A stretch of DNA of 64,000 nt. Origin: Agrypnia vestita. Lineage: Eukaryota > Arthropoda > Insecta > Trichoptera > Phryganeidae. Position 1 is the stretch's first letter. Each line of letters starts with the position of its first letter. The stretch covers positions 1 to 64,000 of the forward strand of contig JADDOH010000154.1 of the NCBI GenBank assembly GCA_016648135.1. The letters run 5' to 3'. Below, one piece after another: positions 10,000 through 21,266 of the stretch. A program made the position numbers and the translations under genes. Under the pieces are notes generated by a model. The model made no database searches. It was not told where the DNA came from and worked only from the letters and a program-made list of their open reading frames with translations.

Positions 10000-12692
10000 A
10001 AGATCTCTTAAAGCAGTCATATAAGCAGCTAAATATGTCATCTTTTCTCGAATTCAAACAATACAATGGTATACGTAACAAAAATAATAGAATACTCGAT
10101 TTAGTGTTTAGTAACATGGAATATCTAAAAGTTGAATTATCTTTAGACGAGTTATTACCAATTGACCTTCATCATCCACCATTAGACATATCCTTCTCAT
10201 TAAAATCAGACATCAACAAAACTAGTGATATATATAAACGAAATTTCAAGAATTGTAATTATGATAAAGTAAAACAAATTTTAAATAATGTGGAGTGGAA
10301 TCTGATATCTATAGGCGGTGATGTAAACAACCAGATAGAAAACTTTTATTCTTTAGTCTATGAAATTTTTAATGATTGTATACCGTTTAAAAAAATCAGA
10401 ATATCAACTCACCCTAAATGGTTTTCAAAGGAATTAGTTACGTTGATTACAATAAAAAAACTACAACACAAAACCTATAAAGAAACTAGGTCAGTGCATG
10501 ATTATATGCTTTTTAGGAAGACTCGAAAAGATTGTTGTATTCTATCCAAGCAGTTACGTAATCATTATCTTACAAAAATTGAGGATCAAACTCCAGAAAA
10601 CTCCAAATCTTTATACAAATACGTTAAATCTCTTAAAAGCGATTACTATGATTTGCCTAAGACTATGTACTTAAATAATAAGTGGGTCGACACTCCCAAA
10701 AGAATTATTGATCTCTTTGCTGATTTTTTTAAGTCGGTATATGATAATTCTGCACAGGGATCATATTCGTCTGTTCAACCACAATTATTCGATGCTATAA
10801 ACCTTCCTAATGTAGTTCTTAGCCAATCAGAAGTAGAAAAAGGGTTGGTATCGTTGGATGAAAACAAAACACAGGGACCTGATAAGGTACCAACCATCTT
10901 CCTAAAAAATTGTTATAAAGAATTATCATTTATTTTGTGTAAAATCTTTAACTTGTCTTTACAAAATGGAACTTTTCCAGAGATTTGGAAAACGAGTTAT
11001 ATTATTCCAGTCTTTAAAAAGGGCAACCACTCGGATATTAAGAATTATCGACCTATTTGTATCCAATCTGCAATACCAAAACTATTTGAACTTTTATTGC
11101 TAAATAAAATAAAAGAATACTTATTCAGCATTATATCCCCTCTACAGCATGGATTTATGCCAAACAGATCTACTCTAACAAACCTTCTTGCTTTACAAGC
11201 CGATGTCTTTGATGCCTTCAAAGATTCTCACCAGCTAGATTGCTGTTATACAGATTTCTCCAAGGCGTTCGATCGAGTCTCTCATAGAGTTCTACTTGAT
11301 AAATTAAATGCCTTGGGAGTTTCGGGTAACATTAAAGCTTGGCTCGAGAGTTATTTACATAACAGACAAATGATTGTTAGAATAGCTGAGTTAGAGTCTG
11401 ACTACTTTTGTGCAGTAAGCGGGGTACCACAAGGCTCCCACCTGGGTCCTATTTTGTTCATTATATTCATTAATGATGTAATCCCCATGCTTTTGTTATC
11501 CGGTGTGAGGTGTTTGCTATTTGCAGATGATATGAAACTCTATAGAGTAATAAATACGGAACACGACTGCAAACTTCTGCAGAATGCACTGGATATTTTA
11601 CAGAAATGGTGTGAAGAAAATAAACTTTCTTTAAACATCTCCAAATGTCAAATGCTGAGATTCTGCCGTACCCGGACAATAGTAAACTATGACTACAAAA
11701 TTAATGGTATAACTTTGAGTGTCGTTGATGAAATTAGAGATCTGGGCGTAATTGTAGACAATAAGTTTTCTCTTGTGTCACATATCAATTGCACAGTTGA
11801 TAGAGGCTTAAGAACCCTAGGTTTCGTACTCAGATTAAGTAAAGATTTCAAAAATATTGGAACTTTTAAACTATTATTTAAGAGTCTGGTTAGACCAGTA
11901 TTAGAAACAAATTCAGTTGTATGGAGCCCTCAATATGCTGTTCATGTGTCACATTTAGAGAGAACACAAAATAAATTTCTCCGTTTTATCAATTATAAAC
12001 TTAATTTACCATCAACACATATTGATTATAACTTTTTAAGATCATTTTGCTCTCTTGATAAATTGGAAATAAGAAGAATTGTAGCTGATCTCGTCTTTTT
12101 TCACAAAATAATTAACGGGAACATCGACTGTCCACAACTGTTGGAACGAATCTGTTTGCGAGTTCCATCCCGAGTAACCAGAAATTACGCAGGGTTTGCC
12201 TTGGAAGCTGCGACAACTAATTACTTTTTTAATTCACCACTTCAAAGGCTTCCCAGACTTGTTAACAGATTTGAACAGTTAGACGTTTTTTCCACAAATT
12301 TAAATAAATTCAAACATACAATTCGCAATATTCTTAATCAACAATGAACTTTCCTCTATGTCTAAAAATAATCCTCAAATATATGTAATTATCACTCTTT
12401 TCTTGTATTCTTATCCTATAAAAAAAAAAATCTTAATTTATATTTCTGTAATTATCGCTAATCCTATAAAAAATATGATGTATTTATAGATTTATGAAAT
12501 TATGGATTCTGTGTTTAAGTTTAGTTGTAGAGCTCTTTTTATATTTCTGTTATTATGTCATTTTATATTTCTTTATATGACTTTTTTTTTATTTTCTTTT
12601 TATATTTCTCATTACCGACATGTATTACCCAATCAATGTTTATGTAAATGCTCTGATGGGCGTATATATACTGAAATAAATAAATAAATAAA
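10000..12692 (+). mobile_element. 5'-truncated Jockey-like LINE insertion
   Basis: Starts inside the endonuclease-coding region (open from about 9999, just after an in-frame TGA at 9996) and runs through an uninterrupted reverse-transcriptase ORF. A 3' untranslated region of about 340 bp follows, ending in (AAAT)n at about 12675-12692. 5' truncation with an intact 3' end is the usual result of target-primed reverse transcription. Related 3' ends lie at 15720-16460 (minus) and 50290-51036 (plus). No target duplication was recognised. Confidence 0.9.
10035..12347 (+). pseudogene. LINE ORF2 protein, endonuclease-truncated, uninterrupted reverse transcriptase (770 codons)
   Basis: Would encode most of an ORF2 protein that copies LINE RNA into DNA at a nicked target. 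Residues about 1-30 are the end of the apurinic-type endonuclease domain (NNRILDLVFSN); the rest of that domain is missing, so self-mobilisation is not expected. Reverse-transcriptase motifs are clear: the TQGPDKVP region (about 285-292), HGFMPNRSTLTNL, motif A YTDFSKAFD with D407, GVPQGSHLGP, and the catalytic FADD at 496-499, followed by LNISKCQ. The C-terminal half has the usual connection region ending in IRNILNQQ. No stop or frameshift over 2.3 kb implies a young insertion. The ATG at 10035 is only the first Met in the truncated frame, not a native start. Confidence 0.92.
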
Positions 12693-12930
12693 TATCCAAA
12701 AATGTATTTGATAATTTATTTATTATATTTAAAAAAAATACTGACCATGATAAAAGTTATGATTTTTTTTTCATTTTGTATGTTTATTTATCTATGACAA
12801 ACAATTATTATCTTTGTACAATAACGTAAATATTTTTCATTAAGAAATTATTTTGGTAATTTCAAGTTTCGAAGTTATGTACTAGCAAAATGTTATGTTT
12901 GTTGGTATATAATCACTAAAAATTGCTTTT
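12693..12930. other. AT-rich spacer
   Basis: Very AT-rich, no repeat or frame recognised. Confidence 0.4.
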
Positions 12931-12985
12931 TGGCTACCGGTTTCGAGACGTAACCCATCTCTTCGTCAGAACAACCACTATACTA
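12931..12985 (-). ncRNA. Hammerhead-like motif (degenerate), possible retroelement end
   Basis: On the minus strand, reads CTGACGA, then A, then GAGA, a 9-nt loop and TCTC, then GAAAC and CGGT. This matches the catalytic CUGANGA...GAAA core of a hammerhead ribozyme with a 4-bp stem II and one extra base after CUGANGA. Such ribozymes are known at the ends of Penelope-like and other retroelements. I could not find a matching cleavage-site strand, so activity is doubtful. Confidence 0.35.
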
Positions 12986-13400
12986 GCCTTTAAATATCAA
13001 TACACACCACACCGTGTTACTGACACGCATGTGAAGAGTATTTTGTGAAGATGTTGGTGTGTAAATAATACTAATACTATTACTATTAATTAAATGCTTA
13101 ATCAGATACACATTCCTTCTAGTCTCTAAACTGTTGTAGCCAAGCATACCCTGGAGGAACACGGTTGGGTACAGCCAAGGATAATGCCCGTACTCCCTCA
13201 TGTAGAATCATCTTAGAAACTTTTTTTGTACTTTCTCTACCATAAGTGAGTACTTAACCTCATGTGGCCCCCAAATCATCGAGCCACTCTCGAGTCTACT
13301 TCGCACCAATGAGTTGCAAAGAGTACGCGTATGCGGATATTTTCGAAAACCCTGGCTGTACGCAGAACAAATCCTAAAAGTTAATGCTTCAAATATTAAT
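12986..13400 (-). pseudogene. LINE reverse-transcriptase C-terminal fragment
   Basis: Minus strand reads CNSLVRSRLESGSMIWGP, then VEKVQKKFLRMIL, then YPWLYPTVFLQGMLGYNSLE and TRRNVYLIKH, in more than one frame. This is the connection region of a LINE protein. The same protein, with about the same residues, occurs on the plus strand at 57170-57770 and continues further there. The match stops near 13087, where different sequence (leading to the hammerhead-like motif) takes over. Confidence 0.75.
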
Positions 13401-13700
13401 AATTATTAGGTGTTCGGATACTGTCTGCATTTTAGTACGGTGGATCGAGTCCATTATTTTACTTCAGGAAGTAGTGCCAGAGTCTGTCTTCGCATCTCCT
13501 CTCTGTCCCCTCTCTGGCGAACCTGATTTCAGACACCCTTCTCTCAAATTCCAGTTATTCCGGTGTATTACGTCTGCAGTGACTCAAAAAACCGACAATA
13601 TTTAGTAGTGCGAGGTATTTATTCTAGGACGGTCTCACGATGTGTACATATGGACAGTTACTGTAAAAACTGTAATAATTAATAATCCTCAATTATATTA
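13401..13700. other. Unassigned spacer
   Basis: No recognisable protein, RNA or repeat in these 300 bases. Confidence 0.4.
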
Positions 13701-13707
13701 CGCTGCA

Positions 13708-14151
13708 AACGACGGTATTGCTTGCCCAACGTAAATAGGCGTGCGGCGAATTTGGAACTAAAACCCGCCCCGCCAACACCCGGCGGTAACCTCTCGCCCT
13801 GTCATTCATTTCAATTTCGTATTTGCTCGGGAGCTGCGACATCTTGATTACCAATATACACTGAAATATTATGTCCAAAACATCCTAAACAGTCCGGGAT
13901 GGTTCAAGAACAATTTGCCAATGAAGTACTAAAGTTTTTCGAAGCTGAAAAAGCAAATAATGGACCGTCTGACAGATAGAACGGCCACTGGTTTCTTTAG
14001 TGCTGCCCGACCAAATTTCTGTTAAAGGCTGCGACACAGGTCACCGGACATACTGTACATTATGTATTGTGTAATAAATTTACACCCTAGCAACTTCTGT
14101 TACGCGACAGGGACGCCCTCCCTCGCACGCCAATTTATAGTGGTCGCATTC
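13708..14151 (-). mobile_element. TIR element family X, copy A
   Basis: About 440 bp shared, in opposite orientation, with 33852-34290. Inner parts of the two ends are inverted repeats (TAAATTGGCGTGCG type; GTAAATAGGCGTGCG here). The minus strand holds an open frame of about 55 codons (SKYEIEMNDRARGYRRV... RVLVPNSPHA) that is conserved in copy B. The plus strand holds MVQEQFANEVLKFFEAEK before a stop; FFEAEK plus a following GP recalls the N-terminal DNA-binding region of certain lepidopteran Tc1-like transposases. Target duplication not resolved. Confidence 0.65.
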
Positions 14152-14231
14152 TAGTGGCGTGCAAGAAGTGCGACAGTCCACATTCGTATATAGCGTCGGC
14201 TCACTCGGCACTTATCGGCACGTGCTTTATG

Positions 14232-14355
14232 TTGGTTTTGGAACGGTACATCATGTAATTGTATTGTTATATATACATAGTGTTTCCTGGTCCGGTTTTG
14301 GAACGGTACATCATGTAATTGGATTGTTATATATATATAGTAGTTTCCTGGTCCG
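14232..14355 (+). repeat. 60-bp tandem duplication
   Basis: Two head-to-tail copies of a 60-bp unit containing TTTTGGAACGGTACATCATG, with a few differences, ending in TTTCCTGGTCCGG. Not a known regulatory unit. Confidence 0.75.
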
Positions 14356-14636
14356 GTAAATGCTTATTTCTTAGGAATCGCATGTTAAAATACCGTCATT
14401 TTTAAAGGGTTACAGCAAGTTTATAATTACGACTTTACCCGATTTCGGGCACGTTACATAATAATATAACTCGATATCACAGGGTATAAAATTTAAACCC
14501 GTTTCTTAGGAAAGGGGGTTGGGTCACCGCGAAAGAATGTCCCCCTCGCGTATGTTTGAGATCATTAAAGTATTAATTCTTGTATAGTTAAATCCCTTAG
14601 TAAACAAACGTGTTTCTTACAATAGATATTGTATAT
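14356..14636. other. Unassigned spacer
   Basis: No supported gene or repeat. Confidence 0.35.
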
Positions 14637-14639
14637 TTT

Positions 14640-14955
14640 TACTCCCTTTCTTTTAACTCATAGCGTCTGCTTGTCTGCCTAAAAAACTTTGGATCGATTT
14701 TTAACCCTTTTCCCGTGATCCAATCGAGCTGAAACTTTGCAGGCAGACTCGTGGCGACGATAAAAATGATCCAACAAATTTTCGTTTAAATTTTTTAAAA
14801 ATAATTATAGTATAATTTTGGATTTTTCGAAATTTTAACGTTTTATATATCGTTTAATTTTCGAGCCCGACGCGTGTATTAAGCGCGAAACCTGTTTCAA
14901 TGAGAAAGGGAGTACAATAAAAACTTGGTTTTTATGGGTTAGTTTTTTTAAATTT
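14640..14955 (-). repeat. Repeat family F, copy 1
   Basis: One of four copies (also 28401-28786, 30461-30765, 56404-56967). Family features are a leader AACCCATAAAAACCAAG, inverted ends TACTCCCTTTCT / AGAAAGGGAGTA, and a central conserved block containing GCTTGCAAAGTTTCAGCTCG and GGATCACGGG. This copy is in reverse orientation to the other three. No protein is supported, though the block stays open in one frame (RRHESACKVSARLDHGK) in several copies. Confidence 0.75.
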
Positions 14956-15099
14956 CGTTCTAAACCGACTTTCAAGCATACGAGTAAATATCTTCTTCCT
15001 GTTATTAAACGCGATTTATTCGCCAGGACGTTATACATTTGAGAGTACACATTTAGTTTGTCCAATTCAATTTCAAAATTGGTTGAAAATCATTAACTA

Positions 15100-15719
15100 C
15101 GTTTATTGCCTTTTAATAATTATCACGAATAATGTCTACAACGTTAAAGTTCAAATCAAATCAAAAATGCGAAACATTTTATTTGTTATCTTGCTCTAAA
15201 TAATATTCAAGTACTATCAACCGGTGAGATCCCCAGGCTAATGCCACCCACAGGCAGTTGCGATAAATGGACGTAGTTATGCAGGAAGCATCCAATCCAC
15301 AAAATGCTAAAAATGACGTATGTACGGGTTCGGATAGCTCAATACGATATTTTAATATGCTGAAAATGTCCAAGGTGTAAGTGATATAGTTTTTTGTAAA
15401 TTCGATACTTTTCTTACCTACATCATTGGCCATCGCCGTTGAATTGACTCATAAACTAAAAAAAAGGATTTGACTGTTTTTTGCGGCTTCAAATTTAGAA
15501 ATCCTCGGCCAACAAAAATATAGATTAAAAACATCCATGTGGTATGGATGCATTATGCAACTTATTAATTCTACTGTCTACACGATAATAATTTTGTAGA
15601 AAACATCTAAGGAGGTTGAACGTTTTCTACATCTCAGAAAATACTTTTTACTTCATGGTTTATCAAATTCATAGAACATCTACGTAGAAAAAATAAGTAG
15701 GTACTGTTTTTCATACGTT
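15100..15719. other. AT-rich region without a supported gene
   Basis: A minus-strand frame at 15179-15433 (84 codons) matches nothing I recognise. No repeat ends seen. Confidence 0.35.
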
Positions 15720-16460
15720 TATTTATTTATTTATTTTAGGGAAAATTAACAGCATATTAACATATTAACAAATATAAAATAATGGATTTTAAAATGATGG
15801 AAATTACAAATTTTCCTCTGAATATAGTAATTTGTTAGAACATAGTTTTATTTATTAGAACATAGTTTATTAGAATATGGTAATATATTAGAACAAGTGT
15901 GACGTAGTAAAATATTTTTTTTAAATTATTTTAACAGCAAGTGGAAAGTGTGGAGGGGAATGTGGGACGGGAGTAGTAGGGAAGATAAATTGTACGAATT
16001 AGTATGGGTGCAGTTGTGTAGATATTGTTTGTTTTATGTTTCTTATCGTTGAGTTGAAAATGTCAATGCGGTGATAGTTTCTGTTAAATGAATTTGTGGA
16101 TCTGTACATAAAGGAGTTTTGTTTTGAGTTGGTCTTACAAAAGGGGAGATGAAAAGTAGGTGAATGTCTGCTGTTGCGAGTTGGGATGTGGAAAGATATT
16201 CGTTGAAGAAGTTCCGGACTGTCAACTAGATTGTGTGTTATTTTGAATAACATCACCGTGTCAGCTATGTCTCTTCGACAAGTTAGAGTCTGCATGTTAA
16301 AAAACTTGGCAGAGTCTTCATTGCTTAAATAAGATCTAAATGAGTGGAGGTATAGGTATCTTAGGAGTCTGTTTTGGACGCTTTCAATTCTATTTTTGTT
16401 TACATTTTGTTTAGACATTTTGTAGAAAGAATCCACCTGTAAAATGCGCATTTCTTTTTC
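15720..16460 (-). pseudogene. Jockey-like LINE 3' end
   Basis: The minus-strand frame 15999-16451 reads SVQNRLLRYLYLHSFRSYLS, then TLTCRRDIADTVMLFKITHN and LLQRISFHIPTRNSR, ending NSTIRNIKQTIS. This matches in order the last about 140 residues of the LINE protein at 10035-12347 (RTQNKFLRFI..., LLERICLRVPSR, NKFKHTIRNIL). A 3' untranslated region and (AAAT)n tail follow at 15721-15738. A 5'-truncated insertion. Confidence 0.9.
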
Positions 16461-16479
16461 TTATTTTTTAATTTTTTAT

Positions 16480-17040
16480 TTTTATTTACAATGTAATGGA
16501 AACCTAAGAAGTTTATGGGTAACATTTTTACATAATTCAATATAAGAAATAATAATAATAATATAATTTAGATACAAAGTCATTTTTTTATAGTTGGCCG
16601 ATTTTAAATATTTTTGTCACATCTGTTTTGAATTTGTCAGTGGTCAGTTGTTTGGTCTGTTGTGGCAGGTCATTGTATAGTTTTAGTCCATTGCAAATTA
16701 GTCGGGATTGTCCTGTTTTTGTTTTGGCGTGTGTTATGTGATAGTTTTGAGCCATTCTAGTGTTGTGTTGGTGTTTTTCGTGTATTTTGTCTAATTTTAT
16801 GTCTTCATCTTGTATTTCGCCAATTGCTAGTCTGTGAATGATTTTAAGTGTTTCGATTTTTGTGATGCTTTCGATGTTAAATTGTTGTGTTATACGGTTA
16901 TACAGTTTCAGTTGGTGTCCGGTATTTCAGATCATAGACCATTTTTAATATTTTGTTTTGCTGTCGTTGGAGTCTGTTTAGGTTAGTTTTGTTTCCGGTT
17001 CCCCAGAAGGGTATTACGTTACCTATAATTACGTTAAAAA
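16480..17040 (-). pseudogene. LINE C-terminal fragment, heavily decayed
   Basis: Minus strand, about 17035 down to 16900, reads GNVIPFWGTGNKTNLNRLQR and QQNKILKMVYDL; the rest (about 16900-16600) carries many stops but keeps SKLSHNTRQNK and WTKTIQ. The WG..N...L...QNK.LK.VY pattern is the connection region of a LINE reverse transcriptase, related in type to 32570-33285. Confidence 0.7.
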
Positions 17041-17092
17041 AACATCTCTACAATGAGCCCTATGCAAAAAAATATGCAGTAATGAGTTAAAT

Positions 17093-17157
17093 CTTATTTA
17101 TATAAATATTAAGATCGCTATTAATTTAATTGCGATCTTAATATTTATCGAAATAAG
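17093..17157. repeat. Palindrome, 27-bp arms
   Basis: Arms built on ATAAATATTAAGATCGC and its reverse complement, with a short AT-rich spacer. Possibly a tiny MITE or recombination product. Confidence 0.7.
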
Positions 17158-17640
17158 TAACATTACAAAAGTCGCAGAACAGATTGTGGAGAAACGAAGT
17201 CTGAATAAAGAAGTATAATTATTATCTTTAAAATTGGTATAAGACACCTTGAAGAGGTCCTCCGATGATCAAAGTCACTCATTAAAGACACTTTGCCTAA
17301 CTAAACTTTTGTTCTTATACTATCTACCTTGGTATTGATTTACTTACTTACACTTTTTGTTTGTTCATACTCTCTACTTTATTTTTCTTTTTATTCTTCT
17401 AATAACGCAACCATGAAATTAGTTATTTAAATGGAGTCTCAATGAATTGAATGGCTCCTTACCTCAGAACAGGTATTTTCATATACCCAGCGAGGCAGGT
17501 AACGATAAAGGCCTGCATACAAAAAATTGCATATTGTATTTGTAAAATATTCTTACCATTAATTATGTTTTGATGCAAGCTGTTATAAAAGTTATTTAGA
17601 TAATAAACGGCGATTTCTCGGCACTGAAACTAAAAAAACT
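17158..17640. other. Unassigned region
   Basis: No supported gene, RNA or repeat over about 480 bases. Confidence 0.35.
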
Positions 17641-17658
17641 TTTATAAATTTATAGGCT

Positions 17659-17943
17659 ATGTTTCCTATTACATCTCGAATTCAGTACATTTTTTATATT
17701 TGTTCTGTGATCATTTGCCGCTCCTCAGGACTTGCTCCCTACGGTCAGGTCAACCTGATAGAACCGACATCGCAGATTCTCAGACGAAAGGGAGATCGTG
17801 AAAATTTCGCGAATCTTAGAGCGGTCCAAGGGTTGAAGCAGGAGTCGAATAGAAAAGAAGAGAATGTCGCAAGTAGATCTGGAGGTGAACGCAGGAGCAG
17901 AGCTGATTTCTGAATTCCTGCGCCACGTAATTTATTCAATAAA
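17659..17943 (+). other. Possible short exon or small ORF with poly(A) signal
   Basis: An 84-codon plus-strand frame (17659-17913) begins with a hydrophobic stretch (about residues 9-22). From residue about 24 it turns hydrophilic and Arg/Glu-rich (LAPYGQVNLIEPTSQIL then RRKGDRENFANLRAVQ). A plausible 3' splice site (CTCCTCAG) lies just before the GACTTGC at about 17728, and AATAAA occurs at 17938-17943, 25 bases after the stop. It is unusually GC-rich for the neighbourhood. I do not recognise a family. It could be a terminal exon, a small secreted peptide or chance. Confidence 0.25.
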
Positions 17944-18116
17944 ATTATCATGGCCCGCACGCCCAGGCGCATTTTCAATAACCAGTCAGAGGTGCCGTAA
18001 AACTGCTATGCAGTTTGGCATATGTATAATGTAATAAGTAAAAAAAAAAATATATATATATATGAAAAAAAAAGGTCGGCATTTCGGGAACCGACGACAC
18101 CGACCTCTGTCTGACG

Positions 18117-18168
18117 GCGGGATCACTACTCATAATTCGAGTCGCAGCTTTATGAGCAGTGGTCCCGC
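18117..18168. repeat. 18-bp-stem hairpin
   Basis: GCGGGATCACTACTCATA pairs with TATGAGCAGTGGTCCCGC with two mismatches, loop of about 16 nt. It lies downstream of the possible small exon. Role unknown. Confidence 0.6.
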
Positions 18169-18639
18169 ATTCAAAATATCAATAAATCATGTAACAAAAC
18201 ATTTTTATATAGCTATTTCGACTATTTTTACATATCTTTATTTTATCTTTATTTTATTTCATTAGCAAATATCCCTCAGGTTTACCCTTCATTAGATATT
18301 CGGTAAAAAGGGGAGCCAAGCTCGCCAAGCTTGGTGCAATTATTTCGTGTATTTGGTCTCTCTGGCGAGCCTGGCTACACAAATTCATAATATTTTCTAC
18401 ATAAAATCATGTAAAGCCATATTATACACGTGATAACGAAAAAATAAACTTTAAAGAACATACATCCAAAAATTACAATAAATTATTTTCAATAAAAAGG
18501 CGTCGAGCGCGCTAGGCATACCCAAAGGGTTTTATTTATTCTTGCCCATCTGCGCGCTCGCGCTCACAGTTCATGTGATTAAAAATATAATTAACAATTC
18601 TACGTACATATCAAAATTAAAATCAAAATGTAAAAAAAT

Positions 18640-18815
18640 CACTTTTTCTTCTAAAAATGTGTATCAGGGCCAACATATGGAAATTGGCAAAAAAGGCCCG
18701 TTTAAGGGCCGCCGGTTTTTTCTTCTCCGACACAAAAATGTTTATCAGAACCAACATATGGAGATTGGCAAAAAGGGCCTGATTAAGGGCCGCCGGTTTT
18801 TCTTATCCGACACAT
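18640..18815 (+). repeat. 81-bp in-frame tandem duplication
   Basis: Two copies of an 81-bp unit, each reading KNVYQ(G/N)QHMEIGKKG then KGRRFF, inside an open frame (18542-18817). The period is a multiple of three, so the frame is kept. No start context or family supports a gene. It may be part of a repeat element. Confidence 0.6.
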
Positions 18816-19323
18816 TCTGAAATAAGCAATATTGGTATTTCGGTATTTTGACGGTTAATGAATAACATTGTAAAATCGTCAATTTTGTCGTTTTGAGTTC
18901 TACAGGATTGAAATTAATGAATTCAATCAGAAAGCCCTAAAACGTAAGCAAACGTTAAGTTATACACAATTTGTTAATATGTTTTTTACGCATCTCGAAG
19001 CCACACAGGCATTTAATGTTCATTAATATTGGAATATTATTAATATCTATCGAAGTAATGACCAAATCATGTCGAAAATGATTTAATAATGTATAGTCAT
19101 CCACTTTACGTAACCGTTAAGAGTTTCAGAGCTCTAGCTAGTCGGGAAGTTGGTGAAAAATCAATTACAAGGTTCCACCACAGCAAACAAACAAACAATC
19201 AGATAAAGAGTGTTAAATAAAAGCATCTAAAAATACGACTTGTTCTCTTGGGTTTATATTAAGAAAAGTGATTATAGGCAAATGGCTAGATATATAAGGT
19301 AGGAATCTACCTATAAAATATTT
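18816..19323. other. Unassigned AT-rich region
   Basis: About 500 bases without supported feature. Confidence 0.35.
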
Positions 19324-20070
19324 GAAGACCCCATGGCAAGAAGTTGTTAACTAACATTTTTGTCAAAAATATTGTACGCTCTTTCCATTGGAAATAAATT
19401 CAGAAGTTAAAAATAATTAGAACACGTTCAAATCATAGGGATGAACATGTTAACTACACTTTTTCATAAAAACCAAATTAGTTACTAATGGGAAGAACAT
19501 GTTATCTTCAATAATAAAATGATCATGCCATCATTTTGAAATTAACACGCCTTTTAATTTGATTGGAATATTTATGGTTAATATAAATTTTACTCTGGCA
19601 GTACTGTCATATATTTGTTTTTATTTGAAGACTATTATAATATGTACTTATATATTATTTTTCGATAATTTTAAATGGTACATATAATGTTTTGTATTAT
19701 TAATTAACATGCCAAGTATTTTGTAATTTTGAATAATGGATGGTAAAAACGGATAGCATTTGAAGGGTTGTTTGATGTTCGTGTTTTATCAATTTTAAAA
19801 AGGTGTTATTCTATTAAAAATGAGTTCCAGAGGCGAAAAAATGGTTGTTAACTACATTTTTTTAGGGAAAATTAGTGTATTTTCATTTTTTGTGCATAGA
19901 TGCGTTATTTTTACTTTGTAAATACTTTTTTTGATATTTTAGTGGCTTAAATCAATAAAAATTGATCTTCAATTAGCAATAAAACATATTTTTCAAAGGC
20001 GAAATGCAAATGTCTATTTATCTCAAAGTGACTTGAATGTTAGTTAACAACTTCTTGCCATGCGGTCTTC
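19324..20070. mobile_element. TIR element (747 bp), 4-bp ATTT flanks
   Basis: Left end GAAGACCCCATGGCAAGA and, reversed, right end GAAGACCGCATGGCAAGA continue as an inverted repeat of more than 30 bp through GTTGTTAACTAACA. ATTT lies on both sides (19320-19323, 20071-20074). Interior AT-rich and non-coding. A non-autonomous DNA transposon; superfamily unknown. Confidence 0.75.
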
Positions 20071-20697
20071 ATTTTGAAGCTGCTCTGTTACACCCTGCTT
20101 ATGTTCGGGGTTGCCAAACAAAGGACATTTTTTTACCTGGCCAGTCGGTCAGTTGTGGTTAGGTTGCCGCATTGACTGCACGCCTTTTTGTCGTAAGTTC
20201 TTTCGTTCTCCCTAAACATATTCGGAACTATACAGAAAATATACATTTACAATGTAGAGATTTTTTTTCCAAAAAAACTATCTTTACACGGTTGTACAGG
20301 GTTTCTTAAAAGTCGACGTCATCTCTAGAGTGCTAATGACTTTTAGCGTGTTAAACTATTTAAATACATAATATCGAGGGTAGAAAGCCAAAAAGGCGAT
20401 TATTTCTAACTTTACAGGAGAGCAAAATAATGTCAATCTGGCTTTGTCAATGTTTTTTTTTTCAGGGTTTTATTGTTCAATATAATATTTATTACACAAT
20501 TGTGTTATTCATAGTTCCTCCTCATTTAAGAGCATTGCTCTTGTGCTCGGACAAGGAACTATGAATTTACATTTAATTACTTGCTTTTTATTATTATATA
20601 TTGTATTATATATCTTGGATGAAGTAGTAGAGTGAACGTGTTTGTTCTAGTGTCTAGTGTCTAGTTCAAATCATGAAATAAAACAATGAATTTTTCT

Positions 20698-20817
20698 TTT
20701 TTTCCACTTATATTTGAGCACTTGTTTCACTACATGTTTCGGAAACGTCCGTTTCCTTCATCAGGTGAATTAAGACTTAATTCACCTGAAGTGCTCAAAT
20801 ATAAGTGGAAAAAAACA
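20698..20817 (-). ncRNA. Three-stem hairpin block with hammerhead-like core
   Basis: On the minus strand: an outer 20-bp stem (CCACTTATATTTGAGCACTT with its complement), an inner 12-bp hairpin (CAGGTGAATTAAG type), then CTGATGA, A, a perfect 6-bp stem GGAAAC-GGAC-GTTTCC, then GAAAC. CTGATGA...GAAA around a stem is the hammerhead core. Departures are one extra A before stem II and no canonical GUH cleavage site where it is expected. It lies just 3' of a minus-strand LINE reading frame. Confidence 0.4.
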
Positions 20818-20869
20818 AAGTTCATTGTTTTATTTCATAATTTGTTCATAATGGATTTCCACAAAGTTA

Positions 20870-21266
20870 ACGCCGAAACATTCAGTTACTTGTGTCTAGT
20901 TCAGTTCATAGAGATGTTCTTTCAATTTGCTCTTCAATTGTTCTGTATCCTGTATCTTTTTCATTTCGATTGGGAGGCTGTTAAAAAATTTCTTGCCTGA
21001 GTATATGAAACCTTGTTTTTTTTTTGTATTGCATTTTGGGATTTTAAAATTGTCACTTAATCTTGATGTTGTGTTTTTTTCGAAATTTGCCTGATCGTTT
21101 TCTTTGATAAGTTGCATAATTGATACTCTTTTGTATATAGATTCCACCTTTGGGACTGGAAACATTTTTCTTTTGATCTTAAACGGTTTCCATATATGTT
21201 TTGGATTAACAAACGTAGAAATAGTTATTAAAATAAACATTGACAAATTCAGATTGACAGAACTTT
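20870..21266 (-). pseudogene. LINE C-terminal fragment
   Basis: Minus strand reads FKIPKCNTKKKQGFIYSGKK, then FFNSLPIEMKKI and LKSKLKEHLYELN, stop at about 20896. G..FFNSLP..IK / LK..LKEHL is the extreme C-terminus of several LINE clades. Only about 115 codons are readable. Confidence 0.7.

Noticed and set aside
20698..20817. Calling a functional hammerhead ribozyme outright
   Set aside because: An extra base before stem II and no canonical cleavage-site strand. Kept only as hammerhead-like.
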